Source: DT-111 sp965263225 (GTDB lineage Bacteria > Bacteroidota > Bacteroidia > Chitinophagales > Saprospiraceae). Taken from it: a DNA stretch of 64,000 bases. Below, piece by piece: positions 25,180-34,570 of this stretch. The stretch is from assembly GCA_965263225.1 (NCBI GenBank), contig CBDHHG010000043.1:62001-126000 (forward strand). The letters run 5' to 3'. The position numbers and the translations under genes were made by a program. The notes beneath the pieces were generated by a model. That model saw only the letters and a program-made list of their open reading frames with translations. It had not been told where the DNA came from and made no database searches. Positions within the stretch are counted from its first letter, which is position 1; each line of letters starts with the position of its first letter.

Positions 25180-27372
25180 ATGCCTACCTTCCCATTTTAC
25201 AAACAAGCCGAAACTAAAGACTGTGGTCCTACTTGCCTAAAGATCATTTCCAAGCATTATGGGCGGCTGGTAGATATCCAATCTTTGCGGGAATTGGCCG
25301 AGACCACTCGAACGGGAAGTAACTTATTTGGCATAAGTACAGCCGCTGAAGCCATTGGTTTTCGGAGCTTGGCCCTACAGGTCAATTATCAGCAATTGCG
25401 GCAGGCCCAACTCCCTTGCATCCTGCATTGGAATCAAGACCACTTCGTGGTTTTGTACAAAATTAAGCGGGATCGAATCTATATCTCTGACCCAGGCCAT
25501 GGCCTGCTTCACTACGTAAAAGATGATTTCATCCAACGTTGGGTCAGTCAGTCAGCTTCCGAGGAAACCCAAGAGGGCATTGCTCTTCTATTGGAGCCTA
25601 CCCCTCAGTTTTACGAAGAAGAATCAGCTACCACGGAAGCGCCAAGTTTCAATTTGGCTTATTTATCTCGCTATCTTTTTAAGTATAAAAATCTGGTCGC
25701 TCAACTAATCATTGGATTACTGGCTGCCAGCTTACTCCAACTGATCTTTCCATTTCTCACCCAGAGTGTCGTTGATATCGGGATTAAGCATCAAGACATT
25801 CATTTCATTTATCTAATCCTTTTTGCCCAGTTGGCACTTTTTTTGGGAAAGACGGCAGTAGAAGTCCTCAGGAGATGGATATTACTCCACCTAAGTACCC
25901 GAATAAATATCTCTTTGGTATCCGACTTTTTCATTAAGCTAATGAACCTCCCCATCGCCTATTTCGACACCAAGATGACGGGTGATATCCTGCAACGGAT
26001 CAATGATCATAAGCGAATTGAAAGAATATTAACCACTTCCTCCATTAGCGTGCTGTTCTCACTGGTGAACTTATTCATATTTGGCTTGGTATTAGCTTAC
26101 TATGACCTTCGCATCTTCTCGATTTTCTTGCTGGGAAGCCTGCTCTACTTCGGATGGATTCTACTCTTTTTCAAGAAGCGAAAAAAGCTAGATTACAAAC
26201 AGTTTGCCGAGATCAGCAAGGAGCAAAGTAAGGTGATTGAAATGATCAATGGCATGCAAGAGGTGAAGCTGCACAATGCCGAACGTCAAAAACGTTGGAG
26301 TTGGGAGCATGTGCAAGCGCGTCTTTTCAAGGTATCTATCCAAAATCTGGCACTGGAACAATACCAAAGTGTTGGTTCTTCCTTCATCAATGAATTGAAA
26401 AATATCTTCATTACTATCGTTGCAGCACTCTTGGTGATCCAAGGTGAGATTACGTTGGGCATGATGCTAGCTATTGCCTTTATCGTCGGTCAACTGAATG
26501 CCCCTATCGGTCAGTTGATCAATTTCCTGCGAGAACTCCAGGATGCCAAGATTTCCCTGGAGCGATTGGGCGAAATTCATCAATTAAAGGTAGAGGAAGA
26601 TCCACGGGACCATAAAATCAAAGAACTCCCAAGGGGCCTGGATCTACAATTAAAAAATGTCAGTTTTCGCTATAAAGGCACCGATCAATTCGTTCTTCGC
26701 AATCTTAGCTTTACCATACCAGCCAATAAGGTTACGGCCATTGTAGGCGTTAGCGGAAGCGGGAAGACGACCTTGATGAAACTGCTTTTGAAATTTTATC
26801 GTCCACAAACGGGGATAGTTGACTATGGTCATTTTGACCTCAAAAATATATCACAACCCACATGGCGAGACAAGGTAGGTGTTGTGATGCAGGAAGGGTA
26901 TATTTTCAATGATACGATCGCTAACAACATCGCAGTTGGGCAAGCCTTCATAGACAAGGAACGCCTCCGCCTCGCCGTGAACGTTGCCAATATCCGAGAA
27001 TACATTGAACGACTTCCTCTGAGTTACAACACCCCTATTGGGATGGAAGGACTGGGATTAAGTACCGGACAGAAACAACGGTTACTGATTGCCAGAGCCG
27101 TGTATAAAGATCCAGATATTCTCTTTTTTGACGAAGCTACTTCCGCCCTAGATGCCAATAATGAAAAAGCTATCATGGAAAAACTCAAGCAGTTTTTCAC
27201 CAACAAAACTGTATTAATTATCGCACATCGCCTGAGTACAGTAAAAAATGCTCATCAAATTGTGGTGTTAGATCAAGGTCGTATCGTAGAGCTAGGCGAC
27301 CATCGGACCTTGGTCGCTCAAGGAGGCTATTATTACCAATTGGTAAAAAACCAACTAGAACTTGGCAATTAG
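25180..27372 (+). CDS. C39 peptidase-containing ABC exporter (PCAT)
   Basis: A 730-residue bacteriocin-type exporter. The N-terminal C39 peptidase has all catalytic residues: Cys15 in KDCGPTC, His88 in QDHFVV and Asp104 in ISDPGHG. A six-helix membrane domain spans about 165-450. The ATPase domain has Walker A GVSGSGKTT from Gly523, signature LSTGQKQ, Walker B DILFFDEATSALD and a switch His in IIAHRLS. It should cleave the GG leader of the upstream precursor and export the core. The ATG at 25180 is preferred because it places the C39 domain at the N-terminus. The HlyD gene starts 1 bp after its stop. Confidence 0.9.
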   Translation: MPTFPFYKQAETKDCGPTCLKIISKHYGRLVDIQSLRELAETTRTGSNLFGISTAAEAIGFRSLALQVNYQQLRQAQLPCILHWNQDHFVVLYKIKRDRIYISDPGHGLLHYVKDDFIQRWVSQSASEETQEGIALLLEPTPQFYEEESATTEAPSFNLAYLSRYLFKYKNLVAQLIIGLLAASLLQLIFPFLTQSVVDIGIKHQDIHFIYLILFAQLALFLGKTAVEVLRRWILLHLSTRINISLVSDFFIKLMNLPIAYFDTKMTGDILQRINDHKRIERILTTSSISVLFSLVNLFIFGLVLAYYDLRIFSIFLLGSLLYFGWILLFFKKRKKLDYKQFAEISKEQSKVIEMINGMQEVKLHNAERQKRWSWEHVQARLFKVSIQNLALEQYQSVGSSFINELKNIFITIVAALLVIQGEITLGMMLAIAFIVGQLNAPIGQLINFLRELQDAKISLERLGEIHQLKVEEDPRDHKIKELPRGLDLQLKNVSFRYKGTDQFVLRNLSFTIPANKVTAIVGVSGSGKTTLMKLLLKFYRPQTGIVDYGHFDLKNISQPTWRDKVGVVMQEGYIFNDTIANNIAVGQAFIDKERLRLAVNVANIREYIERLPLSYNTPIGMEGLGLSTGQKQRLLIARAVYKDPDILFFDEATSALDANNEKAIMEKLKQFFTNKTVLIIAHRLSTVKNAHQIVVLDQGRIVELGDHRTLVAQGGYYYQLVKNQLELGN

Positions 27373-27373
27373 A

Positions 27374-28672
27374 ATGGAAGTAGATCAACTGAATCAGATA
27401 CAACTGAGGAGTGAGGAAGTACAAGAAATTCTCACCCGGGTTCCCCACTGGCTAGTCCGCTGGGGCAATGTGGTGATCTTTGCCCTCTTAATGCTCCTGC
27501 TTTATTTATCCTGGATGCTAAAATACCCGGACATCATTACAGCCGAGGCAAGCTTGACCACCGTCATCCCCCCCCAAAAAGAGTATGCCAACACTTCTGG
27601 TCGACTAGAAGCCATTTTCGTTAGCAATAACCAATCCGTGAAGAAAGGGCAGCGGCTAGCCGTTATCGAAAATTCGGCAAACACCGAAGATATCTTGCGA
27701 TTACAACAAGTCGTAGAAAAGATTACGGTCAATCAGCAAACCTTCTACTTTCCGTTTGACTCCCTTCCAGTCCTCTCCTTAGGAGAGGTCGAAACATCAT
27801 TTACGCAATTCGAAACCGATTATTACAGCTATTTACTCAACAAGGAATGGGACCCCTTTCAGCTAGAAGAAAGCGCCAATGCCATCTCAGAAACGGAGCT
27901 CCGACAGCGTTTGAATGCCCTACAGCAACAGCTGGAACTGGGTAAGAAAGAGTTGGATATCAAAGCCAAAGACCTCCAACGTCAGGAACAACTGCACAAA
28001 GATGGAGCCGTCTCACAAATGGATTTAGAAGAGAAGCAGTTATCATTCGTACAGGCCCAAAAAAACCAAAGCAACATCCTTCTTTCTATTTCGCAGATCA
28101 AGCAAGCTATCGGGGAGGCACAAAAACGGAGTCAGGCAACCAAGATCAATCGTAACAAGACGGAACTTGCTCTTCTGAAAACTGTCATTCGTTCCTTTCA
28201 ACAGTTAAAGAAGAGCATCAAAGATTGGGAGCTAAAGTATGTTTTACAATCCGAAATTGAGGGGCAGGTTAGCTTTCTAGATTACTACACGGCTAATCAG
28301 GTTGTACGTCAAGGGGATCTGGTGTTTACTCTAATTCCAGCAGATAACCGAGAATACCTAGCTCGCCTGCGCGCTCCTAAACAAAACGCAGGTAAGCTAG
28401 CTAAAGGGCAAGCCGTCAACATCCGGATAGACAATTATCCAAGCGATGAGTATGGCGTTTTGAAAGGCACGGTTACACACATTTCACCCTTGACGGATCG
28501 GGAAGGGAACTATATCATCGAGGTGCAACTCCCAAACGATCTGATCACCAGCTACAATCAAGTCATCGAATTTCGACAGGAGATGACAGGTTCAGCAGAG
28601 ATCATTACAGAGGATCTACGTTTGATCGACCGCTTCCTCTACCAGCTCCGACAAATTTTACATCGGACGTAG
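27374..28672 (+). CDS. HlyD-family periplasmic adaptor
   Basis: A 432-residue membrane-fusion protein. A membrane helix lies at about residues 30-52, followed by a barrel-sandwich/lipoyl half (SGRLEAIFVSNNQSVKKGQRLAVIE). A long coiled coil (about 170-285, rich in Gln, Lys and Leu) comes next, then the second lipoyl half and a beta-barrel region with VRQGDLVFTLIPAD. Such adaptors link PCAT exporters to an outer-membrane channel. No TolC gene is present here, so a housekeeping one is presumably used. The ATG follows the exporter stop directly, a tight coupling. A TTG start inside the exporter gene is less likely. Confidence 0.85.
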   Translation: MEVDQLNQIQLRSEEVQEILTRVPHWLVRWGNVVIFALLMLLLYLSWMLKYPDIITAEASLTTVIPPQKEYANTSGRLEAIFVSNNQSVKKGQRLAVIENSANTEDILRLQQVVEKITVNQQTFYFPFDSLPVLSLGEVETSFTQFETDYYSYLLNKEWDPFQLEESANAISETELRQRLNALQQQLELGKKELDIKAKDLQRQEQLHKDGAVSQMDLEEKQLSFVQAQKNQSNILLSISQIKQAIGEAQKRSQATKINRNKTELALLKTVIRSFQQLKKSIKDWELKYVLQSEIEGQVSFLDYYTANQVVRQGDLVFTLIPADNREYLARLRAPKQNAGKLAKGQAVNIRIDNYPSDEYGVLKGTVTHISPLTDREGNYIIEVQLPNDLITSYNQVIEFRQEMTGSAEIITEDLRLIDRFLYQLRQILHRT

Positions 28673-28678
28673 GATGGG

Positions 28679-29470
28679 CTATTTATTTTCTATTAAAGAA
28701 AGTTTGTAAAACTCCATCTTCTGTCTGCTTTCCTTGAGCATTAAGCCATAGCTCTTGAGATCAGATTTGAGCGCTGACAAGTCCGTTTGGTTAAGTAGAA
28801 AATCGTATGATTCCGTAAGTCCTGTTTTATCCTCAAACAAAAGTCCTATGGATTTTTCTAACGCTGTTAGGACAGAAGCGATATCCTGGTTGGTGAAAAC
28901 TTTTTGCTCACCGGCATCACTTACGCCAGCCATTTCCCCCTCAGCTTTCTCTAACAGCCCGGCATTTTCTACCTCCAGTTGATACACGCTTGTTTCTCGT
29001 TCTTCCGCAGTCATTTTAACACCAAGTGTACGCAATAACTGTTCCTTGATCTCCTTCAGAGCTTCCTCTTTTCCTATTCCGGAGCGATTCACGTAACTAA
29101 CATTGTATAAGGTCTCCAGCATGCCTTCTGGTGCCTCTATTCTCCCCTCTCCTACTCCCCCGTTTCAAAGAGCGATTGATTTTATCCGGTTTTTCGTCTG
29201 ACATTGACAAGAATAAAAGCTCCTCATTAGAGGCAAATTCGGTTTTAAGTTCATTGAAATGAGGGACGGCTTTAATGCATGGTCCACACCAGGTAGCCCA
29301 GAAGTCGATGATGATAGGTCTTCCAGTTAATGACTTATCCGAGGGGGCATTGGCTAGCCAATCGGTAACACTTAAGGTTGGGGCTTGATCCCCAATGGAG
29401 GGACCTGACTGAGCAACACAGAAATTAAATGAGAACAGAAAGAGCAGAGCAGAGCAGAGATTAAGCGCAT
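28679..29470 (-). pseudogene. Decayed thioredoxin / TIGR03435-like fusion gene
   Basis: Two pieces of one ancestral gene are visible. The upstream piece (29470 down to about 29160) encodes a signal peptide and a TlpA-like thioredoxin with WCGPC (IIIDFWATWCGPC). The ATG at 29470 is out of frame with it because of the AGAGC pentanucleotide array at 29441-29459; removing one unit restores a perfect signal peptide. The downstream piece (29122-28679, 147 codons) resembles the C-terminal part of TIGR03435 proteins (LYNVSY, KTGLTESYDF, LKSYGLMLKESRQKMEF). The thioredoxin C-terminus and the middle region are missing and the frames do not join. The 147-codon part may still be translated alone. It converges with the HlyD gene. 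Confidence 0.6.
29441..29459. repeat. AGAGC pentanucleotide tandem repeat
   Basis: Three full units of AGAGC (CTCTG-type on the coding strand) plus a partial fourth lie in the signal-peptide region of the thioredoxin-like remnant. The unit length is not a multiple of three, so slippage changes the reading frame. Confidence 0.7.
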
Positions 29471-29601
29471 GATTATTTTGAGTTTTGTAGATGAATACTA
29501 ATCCTTGCTAGGAGAATGCAATAATAAGACGGAGGTTACAGAAAATAGTTTTATACCCAGTCAGGTAAACAACAGGAAAGTAGAATAGATATGAAAATAT
29601 G

Positions 29602-29623
29602 GAATAAAAGCCCGGAAAGGGCT
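29602..29623 (-). terminator. Terminator after the aquaporin gene
   Basis: On the minus strand AGCCC and GGGCT pair around a 5-nt loop and are followed by TTTATTCC. It begins 5 bp after the aquaporin stop, the standard place for an intrinsic terminator. Confidence 0.6.
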
Positions 29624-29627
29624 ATGG

Positions 29628-30272
29628 TCACTTCTCTTCTTGCAATAGTTTCCAGATGCCCACGCTAATGATCATGCCTAGAATGGGTGCTACGATATAG
29701 GCCCAAAGGTGCGTCAAATTGCCATTGATCACAGCTGGGCCGATAGACCTTGCCGGGTTCATGGAAGCGCCGCAGATAGGTCCAGCAAACATGGCTTCCA
29801 ATAGAACCGTTGCTCCAATGGCCGCACCAGCCCAATGACTAATCGCTTTGGAAGTAGACACCACCTGAAAGATGACGAACATGAGGAAAAAACTCAGGAC
29901 AATTTCCAGGACAAAAGATTGTTGAACCGAACCAGCTGGCAAAGTTTCACCCAGGCTTTTTGCATCGGGAAACAGCAAGCGCAATAAACCGCTAGCCAAG
30001 AGAGCACCCAGTAACTGAGCGATGATATAGGGTAATAAATGTCGAACTGGAAATTGCTTGGCCAGGGTAAAGGCGATCGATACAGCAGGATTTATGTGGG
30101 CTCCCGAAAGCTCTCCAATAGAATAAATCATGGCCATTACAATCAAGCCGAAAGTAATGGCTATACCTTGATGCCCGACGGCTCCTCCACTGACCTCATT
30201 GATCACAATCGCTCCCGTACCACAAAACACCAGGGCAAAAGTTCCCACTAATTCTGCTATGTACCTATTCAT
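29628..30272 (-). CDS. Aquaporin/MIP-family channel
   Basis: A 214-residue six-helix channel with both pore signatures, Asn61-Pro-Ala in GAHINPAVS and Asn172-Pro-Ala in GASMNPARS. The start chosen (MNRYIAELVG) gives the usual N-terminus of the family and overlaps the stop of the upstream arsenate-reductase-like gene by 8 bp; a GTG at 30308 would add twelve residues. Pairing with an LMW-PTP/ArsC-type gene recalls the AqpS-ArsC arrangement of Sinorhizobium, where the channel releases arsenite made by the reductase. That suggests arsenic detoxification rather than water flow. Confidence 0.8.
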   Translation of the reverse strand: MNRYIAELVGTFALVFCGTGAIVINEVSGGAVGHQGIAITFGLIVMAMIYSIGELSGAHINPAVSIAFTLAKQFPVRHLLPYIIAQLLGALLASGLLRLLFPDAKSLGETLPAGSVQQSFVLEIVLSFFLMFVIFQVVSTSKAISHWAGAAIGATVLLEAMFAGPICGASMNPARSIGPAVINGNLTHLWAYIVAPILGMIISVGIWKLLQEEK

Positions 30273-30894
30273 TGATTTGACTAAATGCGTAAAATATTTC
30301 TCTACCAATTTGTCTTACCCGTTCGTCATAGCGTTCGGTTTCTGCTGGCGTATCATCCGCAACCTTAGGATCTTCATAGGTCAGTGGCAAGCGCAGTTCA
30401 ACCCCTGGAATGAAGGGGCAATTTTCATCCGCCTCCGAACAAGTCATGATGGCAGCAAACTTAGATCGTGGGTTGGTTGGATGATCGTATACCTTGCTGA
30501 AACAAACCAAGGATTCTGCATCATCAGCATAGCTAACGGAATAGATAGGATTATCTCCTTCGCCCGCTATAATTTGGAAACCAGCTCGTTTCATAGCCGC
30601 CACCGCACGTGGATTGAATGCTGTGGCTTCCGTACCACCGGAAAAGGTCTGTATACGGGCAACCCCATGATAGTAAGCAGCCGCAGCCGCCCAAATCTGT
30701 GCTAAATGACTCCTTCTAGAATTGTGAGTACAGATAAAATTGAGTGCTATACGATCGGCACTGCGCCGGGAATCTACATAAGAAGCCAATTGCTGTAATT
30801 TTTCTTTTCTAGCTGAAGGGATTAGGTCCACTTCGCTAACCAAACCTTCGACATAAGAGGATAAATCGGATCGAAGCTGCATATGTAGTAGCAT
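30265..30894 (-). CDS. Arsenate reductase-like low-molecular-weight phosphatase
   Basis: A 209-residue protein of the LMW protein-tyrosine-phosphatase/ArsC fold. The P-loop is C-x5-R with Cys55 and Arg61 (FICTHNSRRS), and ArsC-like Cys residues follow in AIMTCSEADENCP. The N-terminal 45 residues form an extra helical stretch (MLLHMQLRSDL...) common in Bacteroidota versions. Either arsenate reduction or phosphotyrosine dephosphorylation is chemically possible. The overlapping aquaporin gene favours arsenate. No ArsR gene is visible nearby. A palindrome 20 bp upstream could be the operator. Confidence 0.7.
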   Translation of the reverse strand: MLLHMQLRSDLSSYVEGLVSEVDLIPSARKEKLQQLASYVDSRRSADRIALNFICTHNSRRSHLAQIWAAAAAYYHGVARIQTFSGGTEATAFNPRAVAAMKRAGFQIIAGEGDNPIYSVSYADDAESLVCFSKVYDHPTNPRSKFAAIMTCSEADENCPFIPGVELRLPLTYEDPKVADDTPAETERYDERVRQIGREIFYAFSQINE

Positions 30895-30913
30895 TTAGTG
30901 AGATAGGAGATTA

Positions 30914-30930
30914 TTGCACAAAAGGTGCAA
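30914..30930. promoter_or_regulatory. Palindrome upstream of the arsenate-reductase-like gene
   Basis: TTGCAC (30914-30919) and GTGCAA (30925-30930) are inverted around 5 nt, ending about 20 bp before the ATG at 30894. The location fits a repressor site. The sequence does not match the ArsR boxes I know. Confidence 0.35.
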
Positions 30931-31048
30931 AACAGAACGAAAGATGAGAATTAATTCAGAATCAGAGAGGGCGTCAATATTAAATCTTTGTTAAGTAATA
31001 TGGATACTTTCTTCAGCTGTAAAGTTATTTTGAGCGGAGGATGCTCTG

Positions 31049-33103
31049 TCAAGCCTTTTCCACTTCCAGGGCAACTATCGATCGAGGCAATCTAAAGTAG
31101 AAAGTACTTCCCTGACCTTCTTCACTTTCTACCCACAATTCGCCTTGATACTTTTGCACAATTTTCTGGCAAGTAGCCAAACCAATCCCAGATCCCAGGT
31201 ACTTACCTCTGTTGTTTAAGCGGGTAAACATCTGAAAGATTTGCTGGTGATAAGCTGGTGCAATGCCCAGTCCATTATCTCTACAAGCGAAACACCAATC
31301 ATCTTCTTCCAATTTTGACATCAACTGAATCTTTGGAGCTTGAGACTCATTATACTTCAAACCATTTTCGATAAGATTCTTAAACAGTAAGTAAAAATCC
31401 GAGCGATGCCCTTGGAGGGTTGGCATAGCAGTCCATTCCAACTGGGCCGACCTCTCTTCCAATATATGGCTTAGGGTGGATTTGATTTCCTCCAATACCT
31501 CGCCTATCTCTACTTGACCAGTTCCATCTTCCTCATTATGTCGAACTCGTGAATGGGTCAAGATATCTTCTACTAAAGCATATAGCTGTTTAGTATTGCG
31601 GGTAACGAAGCCCATATATTCCTGTAAATCCTGGTCTTCTGTACGGGCCAGCTTTCGTTGAATCAGGTTAACGAAGCTAGTGATATTCCGCAAAGGCTCT
31701 TTTAAATCGTGAGAAGCAATAAAGGTGAATCGCTCTAATTCGTCATTGGATCTACGTAAATTCTGGTTCGCTGACTTTAGAGCTGCTGTCCTTTTTTGGA
31801 CGGTCTCTTCAAGCTGCCGATTCAATAGTGCTCTTTCCTGATTGGTGCGCCATTGTTTAATGGCCAGTAAAATTAGCAAGAAGGCAATCAAACCGGTAGC
31901 TAGCGCAATAAGGGTACGCTGCCGTAGGATAATATTTTGCTGAGCCTGACGCTTGGTGAGTTCCTCATTTTCCGCTTCTTGAACCTTCAACTGATACCCC
32001 ATCTCCAACTTGGCTATACGATCCCTATTGGCTTCATTCAAAAAGCTATCCTGTAATTCCTGAAACTTCATCACTGCATTATAGGCTTTCTCATATGCTT
32101 CGACCTCCAAATAGGCATTGGATAGATCTTTATACAAGTTCGGTATCAAAGACGAAAAGCTCCCTTCTTGGGCTCTTTCGATAGCTTGAATATAGAATTG
32201 GATGGCAGCTGAGTAATCCCCAGTTGTTTGATAGATTTGACCGATAATGCCATACATGCTCGGGATATCCTCGATAGAACCTAAATTCTCATAAATCTCT
32301 AAGGCACGCATCTGTGTCTGGAGAGCTTTGTCAAAATCGGCTTGGTAGAAATAAATCTCGCCCTGGTAGTAAAGGGTTTCTGCTGTTCGATGTGAATAAC
32401 CCAATTCATTGTACATTACCAAGGCAGAATCATAGTGCTGCATGGCTACATCATAGTCCTCCTGCAAGGCCGCGACATACCCAAGATCCAAGTGGGAGTA
32501 GGCTCGATAATCCTTCCCACCAATCGCCAAAGCTGCATCGCTTGATTTAAGGTAATACTCGATGGCCAAGGGTACGTCACCTAGTTCCTCGTGGATAATT
32601 CCAATATTGGCATACAAGGAGGTGGGGTCAACATAATCGCCCAAGTCCTGATCATGCTCCAGGGCCTCCTGAAGGTATTGTAAGGCTAGCACATAGTTTC
32701 CCTGATTGAGGTAGTATATCCCTAAATTGTTTTTGGAAATAGCGAGGCATCCTGGGTCCTGCAATTCTTTGGCAAGAGATAAGCCCATCTGATGGTAATG
32801 GTGTGCACTATCAATTGGACCTATTCCATTATAACCTACTCCTAATAGATTATAAGCATAGAATACCCCCTCCTCATAATCGATGTTTCTTGCTAAGGCA
32901 AGCGCATCGTATCCTGAAGCCAGTGATCTCGGATAATCATACTCCTGATAAGCTGTGCCGATTTCGAGCAACAGATCCACTCGGGTGGTAGGATCTGTAG
33001 CTTTGGCAAACGCCAACTCAAGGCTATCGACTACATCATGTTGGCTAGAACCGACCACGCAGAAAAAGCTTAGGAGTAAGCATATGTAATTACGCTTGAA
33101 CAA
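31049..33103 (-). CDS. TPR-containing sensor histidine kinase
   Basis: A 684-residue sensor. A signal peptide (about 20 residues) precedes seven or so tetratricopeptide repeats filling residues 30-350 in the periplasm. One membrane helix (about 395-413) and a coiled coil follow. The kinase core has an H-box FIASHDLKEPLR with His465, N-box NLIENGLKYN, and G-boxes DNGLGIAP and GSGIGLATC, all intact. The output partner is not encoded nearby, so it is an orphan kinase. The layout is common in Saprospiraceae and Flavobacteriia. It is monocistronic. Confidence 0.85.
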   Translation of the reverse strand: MFKRNYICLLLSFFCVVGSSQHDVVDSLELAFAKATDPTTRVDLLLEIGTAYQEYDYPRSLASGYDALALARNIDYEEGVFYAYNLLGVGYNGIGPIDSAHHYHQMGLSLAKELQDPGCLAISKNNLGIYYLNQGNYVLALQYLQEALEHDQDLGDYVDPTSLYANIGIIHEELGDVPLAIEYYLKSSDAALAIGGKDYRAYSHLDLGYVAALQEDYDVAMQHYDSALVMYNELGYSHRTAETLYYQGEIYFYQADFDKALQTQMRALEIYENLGSIEDIPSMYGIIGQIYQTTGDYSAAIQFYIQAIERAQEGSFSSLIPNLYKDLSNAYLEVEAYEKAYNAVMKFQELQDSFLNEANRDRIAKLEMGYQLKVQEAENEELTKRQAQQNIILRQRTLIALATGLIAFLLILLAIKQWRTNQERALLNRQLEETVQKRTAALKSANQNLRRSNDELERFTFIASHDLKEPLRNITSFVNLIQRKLARTEDQDLQEYMGFVTRNTKQLYALVEDILTHSRVRHNEEDGTGQVEIGEVLEEIKSTLSHILEERSAQLEWTAMPTLQGHRSDFYLLFKNLIENGLKYNESQAPKIQLMSKLEEDDWCFACRDNGLGIAPAYHQQIFQMFTRLNNRGKYLGSGIGLATCQKIVQKYQGELWVESEEGQGSTFYFRLPRSIVALEVEKA

Positions 33104-33360
33104 CTCTATGTCTATTATTTTAGAACGTTACTTCCAATTCTACTGCCATTTCCAGCAGCATAGTACGATCAAATGGTTAATAGTGATAGGGGGGATTACA
33201 AAAGGCTATAGCCAATGATGATAGGGGTTGATCATCGGCCATGATATTGCCAGCTTCCTAAAAGTATCGATAATTCCAGACTTTTAACTGATAACGGCTT
33301 AGAACTTGTGTTGGGGAGCTTAGAATTGGCAGATATTTACTGTTGACTTCTTATATGTTC

Positions 33361-34560
33361 CTATTTGCTGAGCCTTCGGATCATTTCTATACACATTCGA
33401 CCATTGTGGTATGGCGCTTTCCACGGACCAGCCTTATCTTCCTCTAATAGTAGACTTCCATCCTTTCTACGCCCCCAAACCCATTCTCCTCCTGCTGCAT
33501 CTTTAATTTCTTTTTGGATGAAATTCCAAATATCACAAGCAAGCTTCTGAAACGAAGCTTCCCCCGACAACTCCCAGGCATTCCAGAAACCAATCACTGC
33601 TTCCGCCTGTGGCCACCAATGCTTATCGGTATCGGTTTTTCCATTGGCCTTCTGTTCATTATTTAGACCGCCGGTGGGATCAAGACCTCTTTCTTTGGTG
33701 ATTCTGGCGAGGGCCAGGGTCCAGTCTTTTGCCGATTTATCTAGAACAGGGTCAGCAAATTGATCAATCGCCTCTGTGATCAACCAACTGGCTTCTATAT
33801 CATGGCCAAATGAAACAACCTTTGATTTTGCACGCCATTCTTCATCAAAAAACAACAGCAAATGCCCTGTATCCAGGGCAATGAATCGCTTCATAAAACA
33901 ATCAACGAGCTTCTTTAGGGCCTCTCCTACCCTTGGATGCTGACTTACTCTATAGAGCGTAGTATAGGCTTCCAAAACGTGCAAATGGGTGTTCATCGTT
34001 TTGGCATCATTAGCATCTTTTGTACTTAACCGTAAATCAGCAATAGGCTCCCAATGGCGGCCAAATGCCTCAAAGTAGCCCCCAAATTTAGCATCTAAAC
34101 TATGTTTCTCTATCCTATCAAATAAAGTCAAAGCTTGTTGTAGAACAGCGGAGAAACCAGTCAGTTCGTAATACTCCGCTAAGGCATAGATGGTGAACGC
34201 CTGAGCGTAAATCTGCTTGCGCGCATTGATTACCTCCCCTTGAAAATCCAACATCCAATATACTCCGCCATATTGCTGATCAATAAAATGCTGACTAATG
34301 TACTCGTAGGCGTAATGGGCATGATCTTGATAGCTTGGCGTAGCAGTCAGATTGGCGGCGGCAGCAAAACTCCATAAAATTCGACTATGCATGATGATGG
34401 ACTTATCCGCAAAAGGGAATAATCGACCATCGTGATCCATCCGGCCATAATATCCTCCATGCTGCTCATCGATCATGTGATTCGACCACCATCTCAAAAG
34501 ATGATCCAATTCAGTTTGCATCTCCGCTTTCAAGCGCGACACATCCATCTGCATCGGCAT
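33361..34560 (-). CDS. AGE-family epimerase, probable cellobiose/mannobiose 2-epimerase
   Basis: A 399-residue (alpha/alpha)6-barrel enzyme of the N-acylglucosamine 2-epimerase superfamily. Characteristic segments include WWSNHMIDEQHGGYYGRMDHDG, the central MNTHLHVLEAY and a SFGHDIEASWL block with catalytic His. KHWWPQAEAVIGF follows. Length matches cellobiose 2-epimerases (about 390-410). Its place directly after the GH130 phosphorylase is the known mannan pathway of Bacteroides fragilis and Ruminococcus: mannobiose is epimerised to mannosyl-glucose and then phosphorolysed. It is the last gene of the minus-strand operon, 10 bp from GH130. Confidence 0.85.
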   Translation of the reverse strand: MPMQMDVSRLKAEMQTELDHLLRWWSNHMIDEQHGGYYGRMDHDGRLFPFADKSIIMHSRILWSFAAAANLTATPSYQDHAHYAYEYISQHFIDQQYGGVYWMLDFQGEVINARKQIYAQAFTIYALAEYYELTGFSAVLQQALTLFDRIEKHSLDAKFGGYFEAFGRHWEPIADLRLSTKDANDAKTMNTHLHVLEAYTTLYRVSQHPRVGEALKKLVDCFMKRFIALDTGHLLLFFDEEWRAKSKVVSFGHDIEASWLITEAIDQFADPVLDKSAKDWTLALARITKERGLDPTGGLNNEQKANGKTDTDKHWWPQAEAVIGFWNAWELSGEASFQKLACDIWNFIQKEIKDAAGGEWVWGRRKDGSLLLEEDKAGPWKAPYHNGRMCIEMIRRLSK

Positions 34561-34570
34561 AGTATTTAAT

